From: Warburgia ugandensis
Lineage: Eukaryota; Streptophyta; Magnoliopsida; Canellales; Canellaceae
DNA length: 64,000 nt
Direction of reading: 5' to 3'
Assembly (NCBI GenBank): GCA_035236585.1
Contig: CP141127.1
Coordinates: 75,435,495 to 75,499,494 of the forward strand
Shown here: piece after piece, positions 35,822 through 48,174 of the stretch
Numbering within the stretch: position 1 is the first letter of the stretch
Layout of the letters: the number at the start of each line of letters is the position of its first letter
Made by a program: the position numbers and the translations under genes
The notes under the pieces: model-generated
Databases searched by the model: none
What the model was told of the DNA's origin: nothing
The model's input: only the letters and a program-made list of their open reading frames with translations

Positions 35822-38800
35822 TGTAATATCCTTAATTTTAAAGATAAAAATAGGAAATTATTAAATAAATTAAAATAAAAATTTATGGATGAAATTATTT
35901 CCTAAAAACATAATAATTAGAAAGTGCTCGTCGATACGAATCCAACGCCACCAAGAACGCGAAAAACGGAGCTCAAACGAGGGAGTTATGAGCCGTCAAA
36001 GTTGTAAGGGCAAAATGGTCTTTTGACAGAAACGTGTTACACAGGGGTCCAAATTGATAACGGCACCCCTGTCTACACACGTCTCTACCAGTCCGGCGAA
36101 ATCGCCGGAGAGACGTGGGAAGAGACGTGTGGGGAAGAGTTTCTCTTCCCCAAGACTCTAAAACCCTATATCTATGCTCCTCTAGGAGCTTTTTCCATGA
36201 ATGCTACGCAAAACCCTAGATCTGTAAAAACTTGACTTTTCCGGCGAGTGGAGCCCCGGCAACACGAGCAACTCTGGCCAGGTGCAAGGTAAGCCTCAAA
36301 ACCTATGTTTTTCTGTATTTATTAATTAGGAAATTAATTAGGAAAACGTTTAAAAATTTTGGAAAAAATCGTATTTTTAGGAACTTTGTGCACGCTACTG
36401 TTGGAGTGTGATTTCACGGATCAAACCTTGTCCGTTTGAAAATCGCACCGTCCAACTAGTGCACAAGAGACCCAAGAGCATACCCTTTAAATTTGGGAGT
36501 GATCCAACGGTGGAATTGCCCAGAAAACTCAAAAACCAGTACCTAGAGAGGTTTTTAGGAACTTGGGAAAAATCGTTTAAAAACCATGGTTTTTGAGAAA
36601 ATTAGTGCAAAAGGGGGGCATAAATGGATTCTAGAGAGAATTCTGAAGAAAATGGCGCAAAAATCACGCAAAACGGAGCTCAGCAGCTCGCCGGAGGCGA
36701 CCGGAATCCGGTCGTCTTCTCCGGCGTCGTCAACGGCGTCGGCGCCCTGTGCTGACGCCAAGACGCACTCTGTGACGCACGAGGGACGACGTCACATGAC
36801 GTCGTCGCCGCACGCGTGCGCGGCGCACGCGTGCGTGCGCGGCGCCGCGCGCGTGCGGAACGTGCGTGGTTGGCTGCCGCGGTGGGGCCGGGACGCGGCG
36901 CGTCCTGGCGACCGTGATGCACGCGCGCGTGCGTCACGGTGCCGGAGACGCACGCGCGCGTTCCGTGCGGCGTCTGCGACGCCGTGCGTCTTCGTGCGCC
37001 CGTGTACGTCGGTGTAAACCGGCGGAAAAGGGCGCCGCCGGTTTAAACCACCTTATGGTGGTCCCAAGAGCCCCATTTGAGGGTAGTTTTCACTAAAACT
37101 TGATTTTTGGGAGCTAGAGAGGTCCAAATCACGATCCGAAAGAGGCGTTGTGACCGTATTGACGACGCGGACCTAGTTTTAACTTAAAAACTTAGAAATG
37201 ACCACTTTTTATTTAGAAAAATTTTAAAATAGTGATGTGACATGTACAGGTGCACTCGAATATACCAATTAAAGGGAGTTATTAGCAAGCTAGTGATCTC
37301 ACACTGAGGTAGGTGACGACAACTAATGTTTTGACTTGATTTTAAACCATGTTTAAACATAGCATCATGTGTGATTGTGTTTTAAATTGCGATTTTTATT
37401 TACCATGGATTTCATGCGACATTGCGTACAGGATGGTTATTCCAAATTGAAATCTTTTACTGAATAAACTTATTTCAAATGCTTTTACAAGCATGATGTT
37501 AATTTGTTATGCTTACTTAGAGACTTATTTCTTATTATATATATATATAGAAAATGCATGGATTTACATGGAAATGAGAATAGAGGCTTATTAGCTGGTC
37601 CTTTGATAGGCTAACCCTGTGATGAGGGGCATGTCTTGGGGATTGCAAGCTATAAGTGCTCTTGAGTTTTAGCATATACATATGATTTCCGTGTTTTATA
37701 TTTGATGACGGTGCTCTCGCCCTATGGTGGGCCATGCTAGGAGGGATAGGGCCGGCCACCCACCTTCCGAGATTATGATGTGATGAGTTTGTGATATGAT
37801 AGACACCTGCCCATAGATGGCATTCGGTAGGGGTTTGGTAACATGGATAGTCCACACTACCGGTCTGAGCCTTTCCATGGGGACAGACGTTAAGTCTCCC
37901 GTTATGGTGTCGACGGGGAGCGGCGGCGGTTGATACCCATGGAGGGTTGCCACTGCAGCATGATGGCCCATATTTTTGTTATGTGTGCATGTATGATGAG
38001 CATGGTGATAGATGGTATGCCTGGGTGTGACGACACTCAGAGGTTGACTATGTGTACTCCTGATCAGGGATGTTAGTGCGATGTGGTGGGACCCATTACC
38101 TTAGGGTGCCCTTATTCTTATTGTATGCTCCATGTTATTGATTCATGTCATGTTTTAACTCAGTGAACTTCATGTTTTAGCATTTGGAATAAATTGGCAT
38201 TTATTTGAACATGGCATTATGATATCACTATTTCCATAAATGTTAGACTTTTCATCAATGCTGTTCATTATTTCTTCATTTATAACATTAATTGTCTATG
38301 TACCTACACAAGCGATAGCTTGCTGAGGCATTGCTTTGTTTTGCAATGCCTTAGATCTCGAGCGCGACACCAGGAAAGGAAAAGTGGTTGATAAACCTTG
38401 AGAGCTGCTGAAGACTAGTTTCCCTATAGTTTTAGACAGAAATGTGAGTCATTAGAATGGATTATCATTTGAATTTCATTATGGACTGCATACTTTATAT
38501 TTGGATGTGATTTAGATCTTTGGACATATATTGGACATTTATATGGGATGTTATGATGGATAGACCCTGGGCCATATTATTATTGTCTTTTGGACGTTTA
38601 TTTGATTTAAAATAAAGGCGCCTATTTATTTGACGTTGATTTATACGCGGATCATTTATTTATGTTTAAATTACGTGTACGTCATTTTGAGAAAGGAAAA
38701 ATTAACACCCGGAGTTTTAAGATAGGTTTAGTAAAATGTTAAATAAATCTTTTCTCATGGGATCCCAAATGCTCTTACTTAAATTGCCATTATAAAAAAA

Positions 38801-38838
38801 AAAAAAAAAAATTTGTCTTAAAAATCCGGGGTGTTACA
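35822..38838 (+). repeat. Central LTR, guest/host mosaic
   Basis: A full 3017-bp LTR, TGTAATATCC..GGTGTTACA. From 35822 to about 37640 it carries guest-type bases (TTTCACGGATCAAACC, GCTAGTGATCTC, GTTTTGACTTG). From about 37735 to the end it carries host-type bases (CATGCTAGG..GGCCGGCC, TATTTTTGTTATG). The switch point marks the recombination tract. The GC-rich section (36780-37000) is longer than in the other copies. Confidence 0.88.
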
Positions 38839-38842
38839 AAGT

Positions 38843-38854
38843 TGGTATCAGAGC
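38843..38854 (+). other. Host primer-binding site
   Basis: TGGTATCAGAGC lies 4 bp after the LTR end at 38838 and is complementary to initiator tRNA-Met. Confidence 0.93.
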
Positions 38855-38978
38855 CCAGTCTAGTCCATCAAAATCCTTGTGAATGTCCATTTATATGTGA
38901 ATAACAGTCCATAATAGTTGTAGAGAGAGAAACGATGAGAGAGGAACTTACACTTAGTGATATGTAAAATTTTGACAG

Positions 38979-41900
38979 ATGGCTCCTCGGAGAAGGACAA
39001 GGTCTACCCCTGCTACACCCGTGGCTCCACCTGCTGAGTCCTCTGATCAAGGGGATCGAGATGCCGAGTTATTGAATCGGTTAATGTCAGGACTCGTACC
39101 ACTTATACAAGAGGTTAGGACACTGTTGACGCAGCCTAACCCTAGCCCTATTCCACCACCTAAAGTGGCACCCATGGTTTCGTCGGTTCGGTCCTCACAA
39201 CCAATACAGAACCATCGGCACCTAGAGCCACGGAGGGCGATGCTACGAGTGACTCTAAGAAGACTGACAAATTATTGGAAAGGTTTCAAAAGATGGTGAA
39301 ACCCTTTTATGGCGATGGTAACACGAGAGGAGGCCGAGCGATGGTTATTTGAGGCGGAAAGGACATTCGACGCTATGAAGATCTCACCGGATGATCAAGT
39401 TAGAGTAGCCTCCTACCGCCGAAAGGTGAGGCCGGCTTACGGTGGCGTACTTTCACACTCACTCGACCAGATCAGACCGAGACGATGACATGGGCAGCCT
39501 TTAAACAGGCTTTTGACACTTAGCATTTTCCACCTCATGCATTGCAGTCCATGAAGAAGGAGTTTGCCACCCCGAGGAGCAGAGATATGACGGTTCAGCA
39601 GTACCTGAACCAATTTACACGACTGAGGAGATTTGCACCTCACGCACTGGCCTCGCACACGCAGGCAACCGAGCGTATTTGTGGATGGGTTGACTCCTTG
39701 GCTGAGAGATCGCGTGATTTCTTCTCGACCCACTTCTGTGCGAGATGCTGCTGATATGGCGTCCATGCATGAGAAGAACTCTCTCAGGAATAGAGGGAGT
39801 GCGTTCCAGCCCTTTAAGGGCAAGCGGCCATTTGGTGCTATGCATACACATGGGGCATCAGGTCATCCACCACAGGCCAAATTTAAGAGAGACGCTGAGA
39901 GGAAGAGATGTGATAGGTGCAAGGGTTGGCACCCTGGGCGAGGGTGTAATAGATTCGACCGACCACAGCAGCAGAGGCAGCCCCAACCACAGAGACAGCC
40001 CTATACACCTTACCAGAGACAGCCATACCGGTGTTTCAACTGTGGAGACGTTGGCCATTTCATTAAGGACTGCCCTAAGGGGCAGAGGCAGACAGAGATG
40101 GGTGCAGAGGCAACTAACGCGCCACGTAGCCAGGGACGAGTATTTGCCATCTCATCAGGATAGGCATAGGCATCACACCAGGTCGTAGAAGGTACTCTTC
40201 TAGTCTCAGATAGACATGCCAAAGTTCTTTTTGACACAGGGTCTACACATTCTTTTATATCATGTATTTTTGCATCTTGCCTTGATGTATGTGTACACAA
40301 ACTAGCATTTGGATTAGATATTATGACACCTGTGGGGGAGACAGTAGAGACTACAGAATATATTAGAGATATACCTGTAGAGATATCAGGCGTGAGTATG
40401 GACACAGACTTCATCTTACTAGACATGGTAGACTATGATGTTATTCTTGGGATGGATTGGTTAGCCAACTATTGGGCTATGGTAGACTGCCGAAAGAAGC
40501 GAGTCACTTTTCTTATACCTGGGCAACCAGAAATAGTGTTCCAGGGTAGGAAAGATCAGGCAGGTACATGCATCATTTCTGCTATGAAGGCGGCACGATT
40601 TTATGCACGAGGGTGTAACGCATTCCTCGCATATGTGACTGTTGAGGAAAAGGAGCAGCCACAGCTTGACGAGATTGATGTTGTCCGTGATTTTGCTGAT
40701 GTATTTCCTGAGGAATTACCAGGATTGCCGCCAAGTAGGGAGATTGACTTCACCATCGACTTGGTGCCGGGTACATCGCCTATCTCTAAGGCACCATATA
40801 GGATGGCTCCAGCAGAGTTGAGAGAACTTCAGGTACAATTGCAAGAGGTACTGGATAAGGGCTTCATCAGGCCGAGTGGATCACCACGGGGAGCCCCAGT
40901 CCTTTTCGTGAAGAAAAAGGATGGATCACTGAGACTATGCATTGATTATCGGTTGTTGAATGGTGTTACTATAAAGAACCGATACCCTTTGCCACGCATA
41001 GATGATTTATTTGATCAGCTCCAATCGGCACAAGTGTTCTCCAAGATAGATCTGAGGTCAGGGTATCATCAGCTGAGGGTTAGAGAAGAGGATATCTCGA
41101 AGACTGCCTTTAGGAGTCGTTATGGTCATTATGAGTTCCTAGTGATGCCGTTTGGATTGACGAACGCACCTGCAGTGTTCATGGACCTAATGAACCGTGT
41201 CTTTCGAGCTTATTTGTATAAGTTCGTGATTGTATTTGTGGATGACATCTTGATTTATTCGCCTAGTCATGAGACACATAGAGAGCATCTCCACACGGTA
41301 TTAGACACACTTCGTCGACATCAGTTGTATGCCAAGTTCAGTAAGTGTGATTTTTGGCTAGACCAGGTGCATTTCTTAGGCCACGTCATATCTAAAGATG
41401 GAGTGGCCGTGGATTCAACAAAGGTAGAGGCAGTACTACACTGGGAGAGGCCCAAGACAAGGATGGCGAGATACGCAGTTTTCTCGGTTTGGCAGGGTAT
41501 TATCGTCGATTTATAGAGGGATTCTCTAAGGTCGCATTACCATTGACCACCCTGACTAGGAAAGACACTCAATTTGTATGGACCGAGGCTTGCGAGGAGA
41601 GCTTCCAAGAGCTCAAGAGGAGACTTACTACTGCTCCGGTATTGACCTTACCATCTGGGGCAGGTGGTTATGTAGTTTATTGTGACGCCTCTGGCAAGGG
41701 ATTAGGAGCAGTGTTGATGCAACTTGGGAAGGTAATTGCCTATGCGTCTAGACAGCTGAAGACACATGAGGTAAATTACCCAACACATGACCTGGAATTA
41801 GCAGCCGTGGTATTTGCGTTGAAGTCCTGGAGACATTATCTTTATGGTGAGAGATTTGAGGTATTCACTGATCATAAGAGCCTCAAGTACTTCTTTACTC

Positions 41901-43467
41901 AGAGTGAATTGAATATGAGGCAGCGCAGATGGATGGAGTATCTCAAGGACTTCGACTTCACCATACAGTACCATCTTGGGAAGGCTAATGTCATTGCAGA
42001 TGCCCTGAGCAGGAAGGCGGGTGTGATGATTGCCAATTTGACAACTCGGTCTAAGTTCTTTGACAGGATCTTAGAGGCACAGGGCAAAGACAAGGAAACA
42101 CAGGATTTGACAGATAAGACAGATTTTTCGAGGGGACCAGATGGAGGAGTTAGATTTAAGGGGAGGTTGGTAGTACCAGCAGATGACGAATTGAAGCGCG
42201 AGTTACTTCAAGAAGCACACCAATCCCCTTATACAATTCATCCTGGGGGTACGAAGATGTATCAGGATCTCAAGAGGCATTTCTGGTGGAATGGTATGAA
42301 AAAGGATGTTGGAGAGTGCGTAGCACGATGTTTGACTGTCGGCGGGTCAAGGCTGAGCATCAGCGTCCATCAGGACTACTTCAGACACTGGACCTTCCAG
42401 AGTGGAAGTGGGACCATATTACCATGGACTTTGTTCTAGGTCTTCCGAGGACCGCTAGCGGCCACGACATGATATGGGTTGTTGTGGACAGGTTGACCAA
42501 GTCTGCTCATTTCCTTCCTATCGGACAAAATCGACCGTGGATAGCTTAGCGAAATTATATGTTAAGGAGATCGTCAGTCTACATGGCGTTCCCTTGACAA
42601 TTATATCGGATCGAGATACGCGATTTACCTCAAAATACTGGAAGAGCGTGCAAGAGGCATTAGGGTCGAGATCGAAATTTAGCATGACATTCCATCCTCA
42701 GACAAACGGACAGAGCGAGAGGACCATCCAGACTATTGAGGATATGCTACGAGCCTGTGTTATGGATTGGAAGGGTAGCTGGGAAGATCATTTACCTTTG
42801 GTGGAATTTGCTTATAATAATAGTCATCACGCTAGTATTGGGATGGCTCCATATGAGGCACTTTATGGCAGACCTTGTCGGCCACCTTTATGTTGGAGTG
42901 ACGTAGGAGAAAGACGCGTGGTGAAATCTGAGTTAGTGGAAGAATGTGCAGAGAAAGTTCAACTCATTCGGAAGAGGTTACTGACAGCTCACAGTCGACA
43001 GAAAAGTTATGCAGACAAGAGGCGAAAGGACTTAGAGTTCTTTGAGGGCGAGCATGTATTCTTGAAAGTTTCTCCTATGAAAGGGGTGTTGAGGTTTGGA
43101 AATAAAGGAAAGCTTAGTCCCAGGTATATTGGACCTTTCGAGATCTTACGACGAGTTGGGTCAGTGGCATACCAGCTAGCCTTACCACCACAAGCCCAGC
43201 AAATGTGCATGACGTCTTTCACGTGTCTATGCTTTGAGGAAATACGTGCCAGATCCCTCACATGTATTGGAGCAGATCCCAGGAGAGCTACAGGCTGACA
43301 TGACATTTGAGGAGAGACCAGTGCGCGTCTTAGATACAAGAGTCAAGGAGTTAAGGAATAAGACCATTGCCTTGGTCAAAGTCCTTTGGCAGCATCATTC
43401 ACTACAGGAGGCTACCTGGGAGACTGAGGAGGAGATGCGAAAGATACATCCAGAGTTATTTACATAG
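38979..43467 (+). pseudogene. Host gag-pol polyprotein, disrupted
   Basis: Gag starts at 38979 and breaks by frameshift near 39200, 39320 and 39410. The zinc knuckle CFNCGDVGHFIKDC is at about 40030-40075, and an in-frame TAG stops gag at 40161-40163. Protease [13 protein letters not shown] is near 40230. RT runs from about 40880 with FVDDILIYS at 41235, and a short indel near 41460 shifts the frame. RNase H lies around 41650-41900. The integrase zinc finger loses its frame at CLT near 42337 (one base missing compared with the guest). Catalytic-core motifs [17 protein letters not shown] and NGQSERTIQ follow to 42760. The chromodomain-like tail (RVLDTRVKELRNKTIALVKV) is at 43325-43385 and the stop near 43465. 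It cannot be translated as a whole. Confidence 0.9.
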
Positions 43468-43503
43468 AGGTATGTAGCTAAATTTCGAGGACGAAATTTT
43501 TAT

Positions 43504-43516
43504 AAGGAGGGAAGAA
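43504..43516 (+). other. Host polypurine tract
   Basis: AAGGAGGGAAGAA immediately precedes the 3' LTR. Confidence 0.85.
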
Positions 43517-46441
43517 TGTAATATCCTTAATTTTAAAGATAAAAATAGGAAATTATTAAATAAATTAAAATAAAAATTTATGGATGAAATTATTTCCTGA
43601 AAACATAATAATTAGAAAGTGCTCGTCGATACGAATCCAACGCCACCAAGAACGCGAGAAACGGAGCTCAAACGAGGGAGTTATGAGCCGTCAAAGTTGT
43701 AAGGGCAAAATGGTCTTTTGACAGAAACGTGTTACACAGGGGTCCAAATTGATAACGGCACCCCTGTCTACACACGTCTCTACCAGTCCGGCGAAATCGC
43801 CGGAGAGACGTGGGAAGAGCCGTGTGGGGAAGAGTTTCTCTTCCCCAAGACTCTAAAACCCTATATCTATGCTCCTCTAGGAGCCAAAACGCTCCACTTT
43901 GAGCGTTTTCCATGAATGCTACGCAAAACCCTAGATCTGTAAAAACTTGACTTTTCCGGCAAGTGGAGCCCCGGCAACACGAGCAACTCTGGCCAGGTGC
44001 AAGGTAAGCCTCAAATCCTATGTTTTTCTGTATTTATTAATTAGAAAATTAATTAGAAAACCATTTAAAAATTAGGAAAAAAAATCGGATTTTTTGGGGG
44101 CTTTGTGCACGCTACTGTTGGAGCGTGATTTCATAGACCAAACGTTGTCCGTTTGGAAATCGCACCGTCCAACTAGTGCAAAAGACACCCAAGAGCAAAC
44201 CCTTTAAATTTGGGAGTGATCCAACGGTGGAATTGCCCAGAAAACTCAAAAACCAGTACCTAGGGAGGTTTTTAGGAACTTGGGAAAAATCATTTAAAAA
44301 CCATGGTTTTTGAGAAAATTAGTGCAAAAGGAGGGCATAAATGGATTCTAGAGAGAATTCTGAAGAAAATGGCGCAAAAATCACGCAAAACGGAGCTCTG
44401 TAGCTCTGCCGGAGGCGACCGGAATCCGGTCGTCTTCTCCGGCGTCGTCAACGGCGTCGGCGCCCTGCGCTGACGCCAGGACGCACTCCATGACGCCCGA
44501 GGGACGACGTCATGTGAGGACAACTAATGTTGGGCTGTCGGTGGGACCGGGACGCGGCGCGCGTTCCGTGCGGCGTCTGCGACACCGTGCGTCTTCGTGC
44601 GCCAGAGTACGCCGGTGTAAACCGGCAGAAAAGAGGCGCCGCCGGTTTAAACCACCTTATGGTGGTCCCAAGAAGCCCCTTTTAGCGTAGTTTTCACTAA
44701 AACTTGATTTTTGGGAGCTAGAGAGGTCCAAATCACGATCCGGAAGAGGCGTTGTGACCGTATTGACGACGCGGACCTAGTTTTAACTTAAAAACTTAGA
44801 AATGACCACTTTTTATTTAGAAAAATTTTAAAATAGTGATGTGACATGTACATGTGCACTTGAATATATCAATTAAAGGGAGTTATTAGCAAGCCAGTGG
44901 TCTCACACTGAGGTAGGTGACGACAACTAATGTTTTGCCTTGATTTTAAACCATGTTTTAAACATAGCATCATGTGTGATTGTGTTTTAAATTGCGATTT
45001 TTATTTACCATGGATTTCATGCGACATTGCGTACAGGATGGTTATTCCAAATTAAATTCTTTTACTGAATAAACTTATTTAAAATGCTTTTACAAGCATG
45101 ATGTTAATTAGTTATGCTTAATTAGAGATTTATTTCTTATTATATATATAGAAAATGCATGGATTTACATGGAAATGAGTATAGAGGCTTAGTAATTGGT
45201 CCTTTTATAAAGCTAACCCGGGATGAGGGGCATGTCTTGGGGATTTCAAGCTATAAGTGCTCTTGAGTTTTAGCATATACATATGATTTCCGTGTTTTAT
45301 ATTTGATGACGGGTGCTCTCGCCCGGTGGGCGTCATGCTAGGAGGGATAGGGCCGGCCACCCACCTTCCGAGATTATGATGTGATGAGTTTGTGATATGA
45401 TAGACACCGCCCATAGATGGCATTCGGTAGGGGTTTGGTAACATGGATAGTCCACACTACCTGGCCTCGAGCCTTTCGATGGGCACGGACGTTAAGTCTC
45501 CCGTTATGGTGTCGACGGGGAGCGGCGGTGGTTGATACCCATGGAGGGTTGCCACTGCAGCATGATGGCCCATATTTTTGTTATGTGTGCATGTATGATG
45601 AGCATGGTGATAGATGGTATGCACAGGTGTGACGACACTCGTAGGTTGACTATGTGTACTCCTGATCAGGGATGTTAGTGCGATGTGGTGGGACCCATTA
45701 CCTTAGGGTGCCCTTATTCTTGTTGTATGCTCCATGTTATTGATTCATGTCATGTTTTAACTCAGTGAACTTCATGTTTTAGCATTTGGAATAAATTGGC
45801 ATTTATTTGAACATGGCATTATGATATCACTATTTCCATAAATGTTAGACTTTTCATCAATGCTGTTCATTATTTCTTCATTTATAACATTAATTGTCTA
45901 TGTACCTACACAAGCGATAGCTTGCTGAGGCATTGCTTTGTTTTGCAATGCCTTAGATCTCGAGCGCGACACCAGGAAAGGAAAAGCGGTTGATAAACCT
46001 TGAGAGAGCTGCTGAAGACTAGTTTCCCTATAGTTTTAGACAGAAATGTGAGTCATTAGAATGGATTATCATTTGAATTTCATTATGGACTGCATACTTT
46101 ATATTTGGATGTGATTTAGATCTTTGGACATATATTGGACATTTATATGGGATGTTATGATGGATAGACCCTGGGCCATATTATTATTGTCTTTTGGACG
46201 TTTATTTGATTTAAAATAAAGGCGCCTATTTATTTGACGTTGATTTATACGCGGATCATTTATTTATGTTTAAATTACGTGTACGTCATTTTGAGAAAGG
46301 AAAAATTAACACCCGGAGTTTTAAGATAGGTTTAGTAAAATGTTAAATAAATCTTTTCTCATGGGATCCCAAATGCTCTTATTTAAATTGTCATTATAAA
46401 AAAAAAAAAAAAAAATTGTCTTAAAAATCCGGGGTGTTACA
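43517..46441 (+). repeat. Host 3' LTR
   Basis: 2925 bp, TGTAATATCC..GGTGTTACA, followed by the target duplication AACCT. It pairs with 25243-26651. It contains a deletion of about 54 bp around 44516 with a short filler copied from elsewhere in the LTR. Confidence 0.93.
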
Positions 46442-47920
46442 AACCTACTCAACAACTTCTTAGCTTAACCACTGGATAAGCCAAGCCTCACAGATGGCCC
46501 CCATCAGTTGATCATAACCCTCCAATTTGTTGACAATTCAATGTTGGTCGTAAATTCCTTTATTTTGTAGGGAGACAACATGGAGTGGTGATTGCCTAAA
46601 CGATGTGACCCTAACAACTGAACAGGTTTTGATCACCGATCAATATGATTACCACAGGCTGAAATTTTGATTTCTCCTCCTGTGAGATCACTAGACTAAA
46701 CTCTGATTTATATTGCTTTGTTTTCTTTGTTTCTTTTCCTCTTTTCTTTTCTTTTCTTCTTTCTTTCCTCTTTCCTACTAAGATTTTACATGAAATGCCT
46801 TCTAGAACAGCATCAGAACCTTTACTAATTTCATTTAATAGCACTCCTATGAACAATAACGTGGTTCTGCCCAAATTCCCTTGACGCAGAACTACTATGG
46901 TTTCTCGCATGATTCACTCTCGCCCTACACCAATACATCTGTCTTCCCGATTACTCAAACCCACTGTCTTTACTGATCCAAACAGCTATTTCTTGGGCAC
47001 GTAACAGGTAGGACATGCCCCCATAGTCTTCCAATTGAGTGATATCAATTTAAATTTTTCGTAGGGCATGCCCCAAAACTCTTCCTGATTGTGGAGATAC
47101 TATACATCTTGGATTATAGCCTATTAATGTACAGGGCCAAGTAGCTGAATGATGTTCATATATACGTCTGATTGCTGGCTAGTGTAAGGCCTTGTAGACC
47201 ACCAGTGTTCAACTTAGCTGCTTTGTTGTCCAAATCGCTCATCTACCAAGCCCCAGGCCATGCGGCGGAACACTTCTCCATTTGCTGATCCTAGCCTTTA
47301 CTCTCTACAGGCATTCCTAACGGCTAAGAACATTATAATCTAACTCGACAAGGTTTTAAAGCTTAAAATGTTAATCAGTATAACGAAAGAAGCACTGGTA
47401 GGAAGTGTCCACCTACAAATGTTCAAACGACAAGAAATCGACACTATTTTGCCCAAGAGAGACTGTAGCTGCATTCCTCCTGAAATCTTATTTAGATATC
47501 ACGAGTTTGTTGAAGATTTGAAGTCCCTAATTTAATCAAAACAGTAAAAAGTCTATTGGAGTCCCTGAATTCATTTTTCTGGATCTCAGAGTCAAACTAT
47601 ATTTACTATATATTGCACCTTTTTAGAGGTAAAAATCATGTCACTTGAAGTTATTGAGCTAATTATTTTCGTCTTACCGTAATTAGTTACCAACGGGTAT
47701 TAAAATTCTGAAAAGAAACATGATTGAGAAGTGTTTAAAGTGAGAAGTTCCGTTCCTAAACTTCTTATGTTATAACTGACAAGTTCCGTTCCTAAACGTC
47801 TTATGTTATAACTGAGAACATGATTCAATTCATTTATGAATTAGTCAGCGCATAAGACCATTAGAATCCAAGTGGAGTAACAGAAAGTGATAATTTTTTC
47901 CACACTTTTATACAGATTTT

Positions 47921-47974
<54 letters not shown>

Positions 47975-48174
47975 AATACGGATCATAAACACTAGGTTGT
48001 ATATAAAAAAGATTATTTATTACATTTGGAAAATAAACAATTTATTAAAGAAGTAATTCCTTTAGTTTATGGAAGGATCACAATCTTACGAATGAAAGAA
48101 TCCCACTCATGAAATCAAGGAAATAAAGCAGAAAACAATAAGAGAATGGTATTTGACTTTGTCCCCTTCTAAGA
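46442..48174. other. Intergenic DNA, no gene seen
   Basis: No recognisable coding sequence. It includes a CT-rich tract at 46720-46770, a 36-bp tandem duplication (47745-47780 and 47781-47816, AAGTTCCGTTCCTAAAC.TC) and a (GA)n microsatellite at 47926-47971. Confidence 0.6.
47926..47971. repeat. (GA)n microsatellite
   Basis: About 22 GA units about 200 bp downstream of the XTH-C stop. Confidence 0.95.

Larger units (their letters stand above)
25243..46441. mobile_element. Nested, internally flipped pair of Tekay-like gypsy elements
   Basis: Two chromovirus retrotransposons of one family share one insertion site. The outer (host) element is on the plus strand. The guest integrated on the minus strand inside the host 5' LTR, duplicating CCAGT (26647-26651, and as ACTGG at 35817-35821). 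The expected order after a simple nested insertion would put the guest's remaining LTR part and CCAGT in the opposite orientation between the arms. Here that segment (35817-37294) is inverted. LTR variants support this: 25243-26651 matches 43517-46441 (host), while 26652-29599 matches 35822-37640 (guest). The Del/Tekay assignment rests on long LTRs of about 2.9-3.0 kb, a tRNA-Met primer site and a C-terminal chromodomain-like tail. Confidence 0.88.

Noticed and set aside
46611-46910. A 99-codon minus-strand frame
   Set aside because: It is driven by a CT-rich tract giving Lys/Arg/Glu repeats, with no family motif.
47745-47816. Direct repeats as a possible CRISPR-like array
   Set aside because: They are only a two-copy 36-bp tandem duplication without spacers, in plant nuclear DNA.
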